Assembly: GCA_021617435.1 (NCBI GenBank)
Contig: JAJWCP010000023.1
Location: 1-13,775 of the forward strand
Length of the DNA: 13,775 bases
Reading direction: 5' to 3'
Source: Pseudomonadota bacterium
GTDB taxonomy: Bacteria > Pseudomonadota > Alphaproteobacteria > RF32 > CAG-239
Shown: in pieces, positions 8,501 to 13,775 of the stretch
Position numbering within the stretch: the first letter of the stretch is position 1
How the letters are laid out: every line of letters begins with the position of its first letter
Notes under the pieces: model-generated
Databases searched by the model: none
Told to the model about the DNA's origin: nothing
The model's input: only the letters and a program-made list of their open reading frames with translations
Made by a program: the position numbers and the translations under genes

Positions 8501-9129
8501 AGGCATCGGAGACCACACAGAATGGTGTTACTTATCTGGTATACGATTATCAGAACAAGGTGAGCACCAATTATGTCATCTCCGGCGGTAACTATAAGGC
8601 ATCTGCTTCCGCAGCTGCTAAAATAGCTATCGTTAAGCCGATTGACAAGATTATCCCTGATGACTGGGGCAAGATTATCGGCATGGGAGTATCTGCAGTT
8701 CCTGCTGATCAGGTAAGAGGTGAATATGCACAGAAGTGCTTCACTCTCCGCACTGAAAAAGGCGCTGTGGCTGTTATCGCCGACATAAACTCCAAAGCTC
8801 CAACGGTGAACGATGTCCTGAGCGGATATTTCTGCAAAGGCAACTTCGGTCCAGAGTATAATTCCGGTTACTACACAAGTAACAGCAATAGGGGTTCCTA
8901 TGCTGTCAACAAGTGGGCGCCGGCAATCGCCAAAGATCTGACGGATCGTATCGGTTATTACCGCGACCGGAATACTGGCGCTCGTAATATCCGCTTCACG
9001 ACCCTCAAGATGTGGAACTGGCGCAATGGCAACTATTCAACCAAGGTTGATGGTTATACATTCGCTGTTTCCGACGATGGCACTCTGACCGTCACCTACA
9101 AGGGCGAGGTGGTTCTTCAGCTGAGGTAA
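5566..9129 (+). CDS. Large tandem-repeat predicted lipoprotein of Bacteroidota type, function unknown
   Basis: I do not recognise this 1187-residue protein. Residues 1-27 look like a lipoprotein signal peptide: early Lys, a hydrophobic run, then MTFSC with Cys27 as the likely lipidated residue, followed by Asp-Asn. Five related domains follow: A1 about 45-240, A2 241-438, A3 439-642, B1 643-834 and B2 835-1026. The A units share RNxxLSNADSTV / VNLFF and RVPxxRI / PDNY blocks at a 196-198-residue spacing. A1, A3, B1 and B2 share a [SG]-E-x-S-R motif. B1 and B2 are almost identical. A separate 161-residue C-terminal domain (1027-1187) rich in Tyr, Asn, Ser, Gly and Trp ends the protein. No catalytic motif is visible. 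The start has no Shine-Dalgarno site but an A-rich leader. AAG, CTC/CTG and AGA/AGG codons are common, unlike the neighbouring genes. It is probably an exported, perhaps surface-exposed, protein acquired from Bacteroidota; a chimeric assembly is the main alternative. Confidence 0.8.
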   Translation: MANVKEFAAKIATVVIAACAMLMTFSCDNFVKESTKLNVSEEVRTKKQTRYENISLVNDFKLADNEFSSKENISGEIVEKEGGSEISRTRFDQDLVFKVNFNCTPVKVYVPEEKLLSDIGLVSFKEGKINISSISKEPFKLVTNTQRDEFVFNANEVVTADATWQQLVVAAKDSALAAAVVKGISFKYAEAQRNAQLSNADSTVFNVNLFFNVNFDVEGAKRDTLVRVPTQRIYKSGKLPDNYYKRLENITFAAQFDTTVCKLYTVKEYVAGMLVSYNNADVLKKESFRENLDLRADATISPNKLWVNSDNALNLVALTAQSKDNLTRSIAGTNGRFVKTSYQQNYQFNFNEGERVYINAAYEALAYGDTTLAHAMISNIAFSHSKSARNTALSNADSTVNTVNLFFVATLTRENGVKMADYLIRVPYTRIHRHIQVPDNYETKLENDNYIGEFEAKTKKLITKEQRVTAEEVRYKNSEEISRRKVSADLNLGSTFNVASEVWVEKEADLTNVKLVNTTIGDDKVSISSSGNFRTTTRKFAKSYQLNAGETVSNSSVYEYLTYLDKALTYSAVQNIRFVRADAKLNEQASTANRKVADVTLYYDLDVVKNDYGVQTKAAGEEVTTYRVAVPYQRMLHVQPVEDKLISKSYRDVKREIINATTERLSFTEVEKWSESGEKSRTITRNLTRHLSEPALQWVYTVNNSYSTKSNGSSQLSESPSKDGNWTITTRSMRYSSTATNGANPFQNVYSYDFQKAVYVDPDGYYTVTFDYANWNFSEAGSSVSSQATETTQNGVTYLVYDYQNKINTNYVISGGNYKASASAAAKIAIVKPIDKIINKSYRDVKREIVNATTERLSFTEVEKWSESGEKSRTITRNLTRHLSEPALQWVYTVNNSYSTKSNGSSQLSESPSKDGNWTITTRSMRYSSTATNGANPFQNVYSYDFQKAVYVDPDGYYTVTFDYANWTFTEAGSTVSSQASETTQNGVTYLVYDYQNKVSTNYVISGGNYKASASAAAKIAIVKPIDKIIPDDWGKIIGMGVSAVPADQVRGEYAQKCFTLRTEKGAVAVIADINSKAPTVNDVLSGYFCKGNFGPEYNSGYYTSNSNRGSYAVNKWAPAIAKDLTDRIGYYRDRNTGARNIRFTTLKMWNWRNGNYSTKVDGYTFAVSDDGTLTVTYKGEVVLQLR
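7492..8067 (+). repeat. Tandem coding repeat, copy 1 (576 bp, domain B1)
   Basis: This is the first of two adjacent units of exactly 576 bp (192 codons) inside the lipoprotein gene. Positions 7552-7871 are identical to 8128-8447 over all 320 bases. The 60 bases before differ at 13 positions and the 196 bases after at 28 (counted by hand), many of them silent. The unit length is a multiple of three, so gain or loss of a unit keeps the frame. Confidence 0.97.
8068..8643 (+). repeat. Tandem coding repeat, copy 2 (576 bp, domain B2)
   Basis: This is the second 576-bp unit, directly following the first. A short start of a further unit (GACAAGATTATC at 8644-8655) is used as the junction to the C-terminal domain. 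The sequence identity pattern is described under copy 1. Confidence 0.97.
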
Positions 9130-9151
9130 TCTGACGACGCAAGCTTTTTTA

Positions 9152-9178
9152 CTCAATGCCTTTTGTTTTGGTATTGAG
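9152..9178 (+). terminator. Hairpin after the lipoprotein gene, likely terminator
   Basis: CTCAATGCC / GGTATTGAG (9152-9160 with 9170-9178) forms a 9-bp stem with one G-T pair and a 9-nt T-rich loop, 22 nt after the lipoprotein stop. The downstream sequence is T-rich but not a clean T run, and T residues also precede the stem on the other side. It probably ends the lipoprotein transcript. Confidence 0.6.
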
Positions 9179-9243
9179 GTTTGTATATCTTTTTGTAAAA
9201 CCTTTAAGATATTCCAATGTTATGGAAACGAAAAATAAATCTC

Positions 9244-9264
9244 CCGATAGCCAAGCGCTATCGG
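9244..9264. other. Perfect inverted repeat of unknown role
   Basis: CCGATAGC / GCTATCGG form an 8-bp perfect stem (9244-9251 with 9257-9264) around a 5-nt loop. A-rich sequence rather than a T run follows it, so it is not an obvious terminator. It lies between the end of the foreign gene and the host terminator. It could be a protein-binding palindrome, an RNA structure or a relic of the insertion boundary. Confidence 0.5.
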
Positions 9265-9277
9265 CATAAATAAAAAC

Positions 9278-9311
9278 AAACGGCGTCCTTTTCAGGCGCC
9301 GTTTTCTTTTT
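9278..9311 (+). terminator. Rho-independent terminator upstream of the hydrogenase operon
   Basis: AAACGGCG / CGCCGTTT (9278-9285 with 9297-9304) makes a GC-rich 8-bp stem with an 11-nt loop, followed by TCTTTTT. It resembles the terminator at 5333-5365 in style. It insulates the hydrogenase operon from transcription coming from the left. No host gene directly upstream uses it now. Confidence 0.8.
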
Positions 9312-9331
9312 GCCTAAAACGTAAATCGGTC

Positions 9332-9360
9332 TTGCAATTTTTAACATAAGCCGTTATAGT
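9332..9360 (+). promoter_or_regulatory. Sigma70-type promoter of the hydrogenase-murF-nrdR-nusB-def operon
   Basis: TTGCAA (9332-9337) and TATAGT (9355-9360) are spaced by exactly 17 nt, directly after a terminator and ahead of five closely packed genes. The expected transcription start is near 9367. This leaves a leader of about 37 nt before the ATG at 9404 and argues against the GTG at 9359 as translation start. Confidence 0.7.
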
Positions 9361-9403
9361 GAAAAAAATTTTGATTTTGACTAACGGAAAGGTAACCACT
9401 TTA

Positions 9404-10864
9404 ATGCTTACAGCAAAAAATAATGTTGCGACTATGCACGCGCAAATTTTGGCGAAAGTCGCCGAAAGCTTTATAAAAAACAACTTTGCCGATATTGATA
9501 ATCTGCCTGAGATTTTAGTACCTGACGAGACTCGTCCGGTACGCGGCTCGCTTGCCAAAGACCGGCAGGTTATTAAAGAACATATTGTGGCTGTTTTGGG
9601 CTTTACTCCTGAGCAAGAAGATTTATCCCGCCCGTTGTCTGACTTTGCCAAAGAGGCTTTAACCCGCAATGCCGCGCCGGTGGCGACCGTTTCGGTTTTG
9701 CCGTCCGCTTGCGCCGCTTGCATGAAAACTCAATTTACGGTGACCGATATGTGCCGCGGCTGTGTGGCTCGTCCGTGCGAGGTTAACTGCCCTAAAAAAA
9801 CTATCACGGTTGAAGATAAAGCCTTTATCAACCAAGCAAACTGCATTAAATGCGGCATGTGTGCCAATGTTTGCCCTTATGGCGCCATTAACAAAGCGCC
9901 GGTTCCGTGTGAAGACGCTTGTCCGGTCGGAGCTATTACCAAAGATGAAAACGGCTTTGAACACATTGATTATAACAAATGTATTTCATGCGGAAAGTGC
10001 ATAAAATCATGTCCGTTCGGCGCTATTGCATACAATTCGCAGCTCGCTGATGTGTTAAACCAAATTAAACGCGCGCAAAAACCGGTGGTTGCCATGTTGG
10101 CTCCGGCGGTTATCGGTCAGTTCGGCACAGACGCCGCCAAAATTATCACAGCCTTAAAACAGCTTGGCTTTGCCGATGTGGTTGAGGTTGCCGAAGGCGC
10201 TGACGTTACCACCTTAAACGAGGCTAAAGAATTTATTGAGCGTATGGAAGAAGGTCACCCGTTTATGACAACTTCTTGCTGTCCGGCATGGTATAAAGCG
10301 ACTCAAACCCACATTCCTGAAATTGCACCGTATGTTTCAAGCACCAAACCACCGATGTATTACATTGCCGAGTTGGTTAAAAAACAAAATCCGGAATGTG
10401 TCAGCGTATTTGTCGGTCCGTGCTTGGCTAAGCGTATTGAAGCAGAGGGAGATAAAGACGTTGATTATGTTTTGGTGTTTGATGAAATTGCCGCTATGTT
10501 AGCCGCTGCGGGCATTAATGTTGCAACATGTGAAAATTCTGCTTTTGCCAAAGTTTCATCGGCGCAAGGTCGTATCTTTCCGGTCAGCGGCGGGGTTGCC
10601 GGCGCGGTTGCTCATATTGTCGGCGATAGCGCTGTTTGCAAACCTGAACCGATTAACGGCTTAAACAAAGACGCCTTCAAAAAGCTTAAAATGTATGCCG
10701 CTAAAAAAAGCGCCGGCGAATTTAACTTGATTGAGGTTATGTGCTGCGAAGGCGGTTGCGTCGGTGGTCCGGGGTGCGTGGTTATGCCTAAAAAAGCTGA
10801 AATCATGGTCAATAACTATGTTAAAACCAGCCCTGATTTGAAAGATTTGCAGAAAGATAAATAA
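9404..10864 (+). CDS. hydA: [FeFe] hydrogenase, monomeric group B-like
   Basis: This 486-residue iron-sulfur enzyme reversibly makes or oxidises H2, probably with ferredoxin in the cytoplasm. The N-terminal half carries a ferredoxin-like region: C-x2-C-x4-C-x3-C at 117-129, C-x2-C-x2-C-x3-C at 147-157, Cys169 and Cys173, then C-x2-C-x2-C-x3-C at 193-203. H-cluster motifs are L1 TSCCPAW (290-296; Cys292 is the usual proton-relay Cys and Cys293 a cluster ligand), L2 GPCLAKR (338-344, Cys340) and L3 EVMCCEGGCVGGP (444-456, Cys448 and Cys452). GPC instead of MPC in L2, and GGP in L3, point to the group B family rather than classical group A. The ATG at 9404 is chosen because GGAAAGG lies at 9386-9392 and the promoter -10 covers the alternative GTG at 9359. 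The maturases HydE, HydF and HydG are not in the window but must exist for activity. The stop is one base before murF. Confidence 0.92.
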   Translation: MLTAKNNVATMHAQILAKVAESFIKNNFADIDNLPEILVPDETRPVRGSLAKDRQVIKEHIVAVLGFTPEQEDLSRPLSDFAKEALTRNAAPVATVSVLPSACAACMKTQFTVTDMCRGCVARPCEVNCPKKTITVEDKAFINQANCIKCGMCANVCPYGAINKAPVPCEDACPVGAITKDENGFEHIDYNKCISCGKCIKSCPFGAIAYNSQLADVLNQIKRAQKPVVAMLAPAVIGQFGTDAAKIITALKQLGFADVVEVAEGADVTTLNEAKEFIERMEEGHPFMTTSCCPAWYKATQTHIPEIAPYVSSTKPPMYYIAELVKKQNPECVSVFVGPCLAKRIEAEGDKDVDYVLVFDEIAAMLAAAGINVATCENSAFAKVSSAQGRIFPVSGGVAGAVAHIVGDSAVCKPEPINGLNKDAFKKLKMYAAKKSAGEFNLIEVMCCEGGCVGGPGCVVMPKKAEIMVNNYVKTSPDLKDLQKDK

Positions 10865-10865
10865 A

Positions 10866-12200
10866 ATGCAAGCGCTTTCATCTGAGCAAATAGCCGCCAT
10901 CGTCGGCTCTGATTCTAAGGTTGCGTCGGCAGTTATTACCGGCGTTTCAACCGATAGCCGCAAATGCGGGCAAAATGATGTGTTTATTGCCATCTCCGGC
11001 GAAAAATTTGACGGTCATGATTTTGTACCTGACGTTATTGCCGCGGGGTGCCCGCTTATTATTGTAAGCCGCTTGCTTCCTGATGTTCCGCTTCAAAAAC
11101 AAATTGTGGTTGATGATACCTTAATCGCTTATGGCAAAATCGGCGCTTATAACCGCTCATTATTTAAGGGAACGGTTATCGGCTTAACCGGCAGCGCCGG
11201 CAAAACCACCACCAAAGAAGAGCTTAAATTTGCTTTGGCAGAGTTTGGCAAAGTTTATGCCACGACCGGTAATCACAATAATTTTATCGGGGTGCCGGAA
11301 AGCTTGTGCAATATGGATTTATCGGCTGATTTTGCCGTGATTGAAATGGGCATGAGCGCCAAAGGCGAAATATCGCGCTTAACTTCATTTGTAAAGCCCG
11401 ATATTGCCATTATCACCAACGTGTATCCGATGCATATTGAGTTTTTTAAAAATCTGCAAGGCATTGCCGAGGCTAAGGCGGAAATTTTTGAGGGCTTGCC
11501 GCCACAGGGCGGAATTGCCGTTATTAACGCCGATACTCATTATGCTGATATTCTGGAGCAAAAAGCGGCGGCGCATAATGCCAAAATCGTTAAGTTCGGA
11601 CAAAATCATCAGCCCAAAGTAAAGGTTGCGGCTCAGACTGAGGGCGAACACTTTCTTTATAATGGCTGGTGCGTTTTGAAAACTGTTGAGGCTTTAGGGC
11701 TAAATGTTGCTAAAGCGGCTGAGAAAATTAAAAGTTTTGAACCTTTGGAGGGCAGAGGAAAACATTATACCTTAAACCTTTCCGCCAATAAAGGAACTTA
11801 TACTTTAATTGACGATAGTTATTCGGGGCAGCCCGAGGCGATGAAACTGGCAATTAAGTCCTTAAACAGCCTTAAAACCAATGGTCGTAAAATCGCGGTT
11901 TTGGGCAAAATGGCCGAACTTGGCGCTTATTCTAAGCAAAAGCATGCTGAAATCGGGCAGGAACTTGCCCAAAGCAATATTAACATTGTGGTCGGCGTTT
12001 GCCCTGAAATGAAAGATATGTTAGCCGAGCTTCCGCCGCATATAACGCAATATTATTTTGAAAATAAAGATAATTTGGCTGATTTTTTATTAAATCAGCT
12101 CTTGCAAAATAAAGATATTGTCCTTATAAAAGGAGCAAGATATTCGTCAAAGCTTTATCAAGTGGCTGATGAGTTAAAAGAAAAGGGGCTTAAAGCATGA
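10866..12200 (+). CDS. murF: UDP-N-acetylmuramoyl-tripeptide--D-alanyl-D-alanine ligase
   Basis: This 444-residue cytoplasmic Mur ligase adds D-Ala-D-Ala to UDP-MurNAc-tripeptide using ATP, the last soluble step of peptidoglycan precursor synthesis. The order of domains is normal. The N-terminal substrate domain has VSTDSRK (27-33) and GEKFDGHDF (45-53). The central ATPase domain has the P-loop TGSAGKTTTKE (108-118), GNHNNFIGVP (135-144), EMGMSAKGEI (160-169) and AEAKAEI (201-207), which holds the carbamylated-Lys position. The C-terminal domain includes LIDDSYSGQP, close to the usual DDxYNANP. Length is typical. It lies outside any visible dcw cluster and is placed one base after the hydrogenase, with only a weak purine-rich site (AGAAAG) in front, so coupled translation is likely. 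It overlaps nrdR by 4 nt. Confidence 0.95.
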   Translation: MQALSSEQIAAIVGSDSKVASAVITGVSTDSRKCGQNDVFIAISGEKFDGHDFVPDVIAAGCPLIIVSRLLPDVPLQKQIVVDDTLIAYGKIGAYNRSLFKGTVIGLTGSAGKTTTKEELKFALAEFGKVYATTGNHNNFIGVPESLCNMDLSADFAVIEMGMSAKGEISRLTSFVKPDIAIITNVYPMHIEFFKNLQGIAEAKAEIFEGLPPQGGIAVINADTHYADILEQKAAAHNAKIVKFGQNHQPKVKVAAQTEGEHFLYNGWCVLKTVEALGLNVAKAAEKIKSFEPLEGRGKHYTLNLSANKGTYTLIDDSYSGQPEAMKLAIKSLNSLKTNGRKIAVLGKMAELGAYSKQKHAEIGQELAQSNINIVVGVCPEMKDMLAELPPHITQYYFENKDNLADFLLNQLLQNKDIVLIKGARYSSKLYQVADELKEKGLKA

Positions 12201-12694
12201 AATGTCCGTTTTGCGGGTGTGATGACACGGTTGTAAAAGATTCGCGCAACACCGATGACGATACCTCTATTCGGCGCCGCCGCGAGTGTCCGGAATGCGG
12301 TTCGCGTTTTACCACCTTTGAACGCGTGCAGCTAAGGGAGCTGATTGTCATTAAAAAAAACGGCGAGAGAACGTTTTTTGACCGTGAAAAGCTTTATCGC
12401 TCCATTGAGCTTGCCGTTCGCAAGCGCCCCATTTCACCGGAACGGGTTGATAAAGTTGTAAATTCAATTCAACGTCGCTTTGAAAGCTCCGGTGAAAACG
12501 AAATTACCACTGAGGCTATCGGCGAGGCGGTTATGGAAGCATTATCAAGGCTTGATAACATTGCGTATATTCGCTTTGCGTCGGTTTATAAAGATTTTAA
12601 GGAAATTAAAGACTTTGAAGAATTTGTTGATACGATTGATAAATTGGCAAAGCCGGTTTTAGAAAATAATATTGAAGGAAAAAACGATGACTAA
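12197..12694 (+). CDS. nrdR: Transcriptional repressor NrdR
   Basis: This 165-residue nucleotide-sensing repressor of ribonucleotide reductase genes matches the usual 150-165 residues. The N-terminal zinc ribbon has Cys3, Cys6, Cys31 and Cys34 (CPFC and CPEC), with the basic stretch SIRRRRE (24-30) used in DNA contact. It is followed by an ATP-cone domain at about 47-137, beginning LIVIKKNGERTFFDREKL. It starts within the murF stop (ATGA overlap) and overlaps nusB by 8 nt. No NrdR box pair was recognised in the window, so its targets lie elsewhere. Confidence 0.96.
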   Translation: MKCPFCGCDDTVVKDSRNTDDDTSIRRRRECPECGSRFTTFERVQLRELIVIKKNGERTFFDREKLYRSIELAVRKRPISPERVDKVVNSIQRRFESSGENEITTEAIGEAVMEALSRLDNIAYIRFASVYKDFKEIKDFEEFVDTIDKLAKPVLENNIEGKNDD

Positions 12695-13175
12695 ATTTGT
12701 ATCAGGAAAAATTCGCCGTAAATCCGGCGCTCGTTTGGCGGCAGTGCAGGCAACTTATATGATTGCTTATGGTCAGTTGCCGGTTGATGAAGTTATTAAA
12801 GACTTTACGGAAGGCAAAGTCGGCCGCTATGTTATTGAAGAAGATGCCGTGACCGAAACAGAAGAAATGATTGAAATTTCGCCGATTGATACCGAGTACT
12901 TTGAAAGTTTGGTACGCGGCGTTCATGCCAAAAAGCAAGATTTGGAACGTTCGCTTGAACATTACTTAAAAGAAAAATGGTCATTAGAACGCATGGACGG
13001 TACAATGCAGGCTTTGCTGTTGTGTGCAGTTTATGAATTAACCAATACGATGGACGTTGATACTAAAGTTTTAATTCAAGAATATGTTGATTTAGCTTAT
13101 GCTTTTTACAACAAAAACGAGCCCAAAATGGTAAACGCTCTGCTTGATCAAATTGCCCACGCCGTAAGAGCTTAA
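12687..13175 (+). CDS. nusB: Transcription antitermination factor NusB
   Basis: This 162-residue all-helical protein works with NusE (S10) on boxA RNA in rRNA antitermination. Family features are SGARLAAVQATYM near residues 13-25, the central SPIDTEYFESLVRGV block, and the C-terminal part with LLLCAVYEL, a VLIQEYVDLAYAF helix and NALLDQIA. The ATG at 12687 is chosen over the in-frame TTG at 12672 because GAAGGA at 12674-12679 sits 7 nt in front and the alphaproteobacterial protein normally starts close to the SGARLAAVQ helix. It follows nrdR directly. In many Alphaproteobacteria riboflavin genes stand between these two. Confidence 0.93.
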   Translation: MTKFVSGKIRRKSGARLAAVQATYMIAYGQLPVDEVIKDFTEGKVGRYVIEEDAVTETEEMIEISPIDTEYFESLVRGVHAKKQDLERSLEHYLKEKWSLERMDGTMQALLLCAVYELTNTMDVDTKVLIQEYVDLAYAFYNKNEPKMVNALLDQIAHAVRA

Positions 13176-13188
13176 TCAGGAGAATAAA

Positions 13189-13725
13189 ATGGCGGTTTTG
13201 CAGCTTTATGAGTACCCGCACCCGATACTGCACCAAAAATGCGAACGGGTTTTGAAAGTTGATGACGAGTTGCGCCAGCTTTTAGACGATATGCTTGAAA
13301 CCATGTATGCCGACAAAGGCGTTGGGTTGGCGGCTCCGCAGGTCGGGGTTTCCAAGCGCGTGATTGTGGTTGATACCAAGCAGCGCGGTGAAGACGATAA
13401 CTGGAAAGCCGGTAAACCGATGTACTTAATAAATCCTGAAATTATTTATAAGTCAGAAGAAAAAATCATTTTTTGCGAGGGCTGTCTTTCGCTTCCGGGG
13501 CAAAGTGCCGATGTTGAACGCCATGAACGAATCAAAGTGCGTTACACCGATTATAACGGTAAAGAATCTGAAATTGAGGCGGTTGATTATGAAGCGGTTG
13601 TCCTCCAGCATGAAATTGACCATTTGGACGGTATTTTATACATTGACCACCTAAGCCGGTTAAAACGCAATATGCTTTTGAAAAAACTTGAAAAATATCG
13701 CGCGACAAAAACAGAAGAGGCATAA
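13189..13725 (+). CDS. def: Peptide deformylase
   Basis: This 178-residue metalloenzyme removes the formyl group from the N-terminal Met of new proteins. The three family motifs are complete: GVGLAAPQ (44-51), EGCLS (97-101, with metal ligand Cys99) and QHEIDH (140-145, with ligands His141 and His145 and catalytic Glu142). Length and the helical C-terminus are typical of the type 1 enzymes of Gram-negative bacteria. AGGAGA at 13178-13183 precedes the ATG, and 13 nt separate it from nusB. fmt, the frequent partner gene, is not seen: only 50 AT-rich bases follow, without a clear terminator, so the operon may continue beyond the window. Confidence 0.97.
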   Translation: MAVLQLYEYPHPILHQKCERVLKVDDELRQLLDDMLETMYADKGVGLAAPQVGVSKRVIVVDTKQRGEDDNWKAGKPMYLINPEIIYKSEEKIIFCEGCLSLPGQSADVERHERIKVRYTDYNGKESEIEAVDYEAVVLQHEIDHLDGILYIDHLSRLKRNMLLKKLEKYRATKTEEA

Positions 13726-13775
13726 AAACATAAAGTTATCCCCTTTTTTAAAATCAACTCTTTACTATTTATGAG

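Noticed and set aside
8790..9129. C-terminal Tyr/Asn/Ser-rich domain as a target of a diversity-generating retroelement
   Set aside because: There is no reverse transcriptase, template repeat or accessory gene in the window, and composition alone is not evidence.
9359..9403. GTG at 9359 as start of the hydrogenase, adding 15 residues
   Set aside because: The GTG overlaps the -10 element TATAGT and lies upstream of the predicted transcription start. The ATG at 9404 has GGAAAGG in front.
12672..12686. TTG at 12672 as start of NusB
   Set aside because: It overlaps the GAAGGA ribosome site that serves the ATG at 12687.

Overview
The window reads as a chromosome segment of an anaerobic alphaproteobacterium. 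The order nuoM-nuoN-birA-rnj is typical of that class, and nrdR-nusB, murF and def fit it. A monomeric [FeFe] hydrogenase points to a fermentative, oxygen-poor life, for example an uncultured gut lineage (inference). Host genes favour AAA for Lys, TTA/TTG/CTT for Leu and CGC/CGT for Arg. Most have purine-rich Shine-Dalgarno sites and are tightly packed on the + strand.

Layout. (1) Positions 2-5300 are the end of one operon: the truncated 3' part of nuoM, then nuoN, birA, RNase J and an S66 peptidase of the LdcA/MccF type, closed by a strong intrinsic terminator at 5333-5365. (2) Positions 5366-9277 hold a single 1187-residue predicted lipoprotein gene (5566-9129) unlike its surroundings. It has no Shine-Dalgarno site, an A-rich leader, a Bacteroidota-type TAnnTTTG promoter element and different codon use. 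Five tandem domains of about 192-204 residues make up most of it; the last two are exact 576-bp units that share a 320-bp block without a single difference. It looks like a gene of Bacteroidota origin placed between two host operons. (3) Positions 9278-13725 start with a host-type terminator and a good sigma70-type promoter (9332-9360). These precede a compact operon: [FeFe] hydrogenase, murF, nrdR, nusB, def.

How it fits together. The first operon joins respiratory complex I membrane subunits to biotinylation, RNA decay and peptidoglycan or peptide turnover. The second joins hydrogen metabolism to peptidoglycan precursor synthesis, control of ribonucleotide reductase, transcription antitermination and N-terminal protein maturation.

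The points most worth a second look are: the apparent loss of the ionisable proton-channel residues in NuoN and in the visible part of NuoM; the foreign repeat lipoprotein with signs of gene conversion between its repeats; and the hydrogenase heading a housekeeping operon. No tRNA, rRNA, CRISPR array, transposase or integrase was seen.
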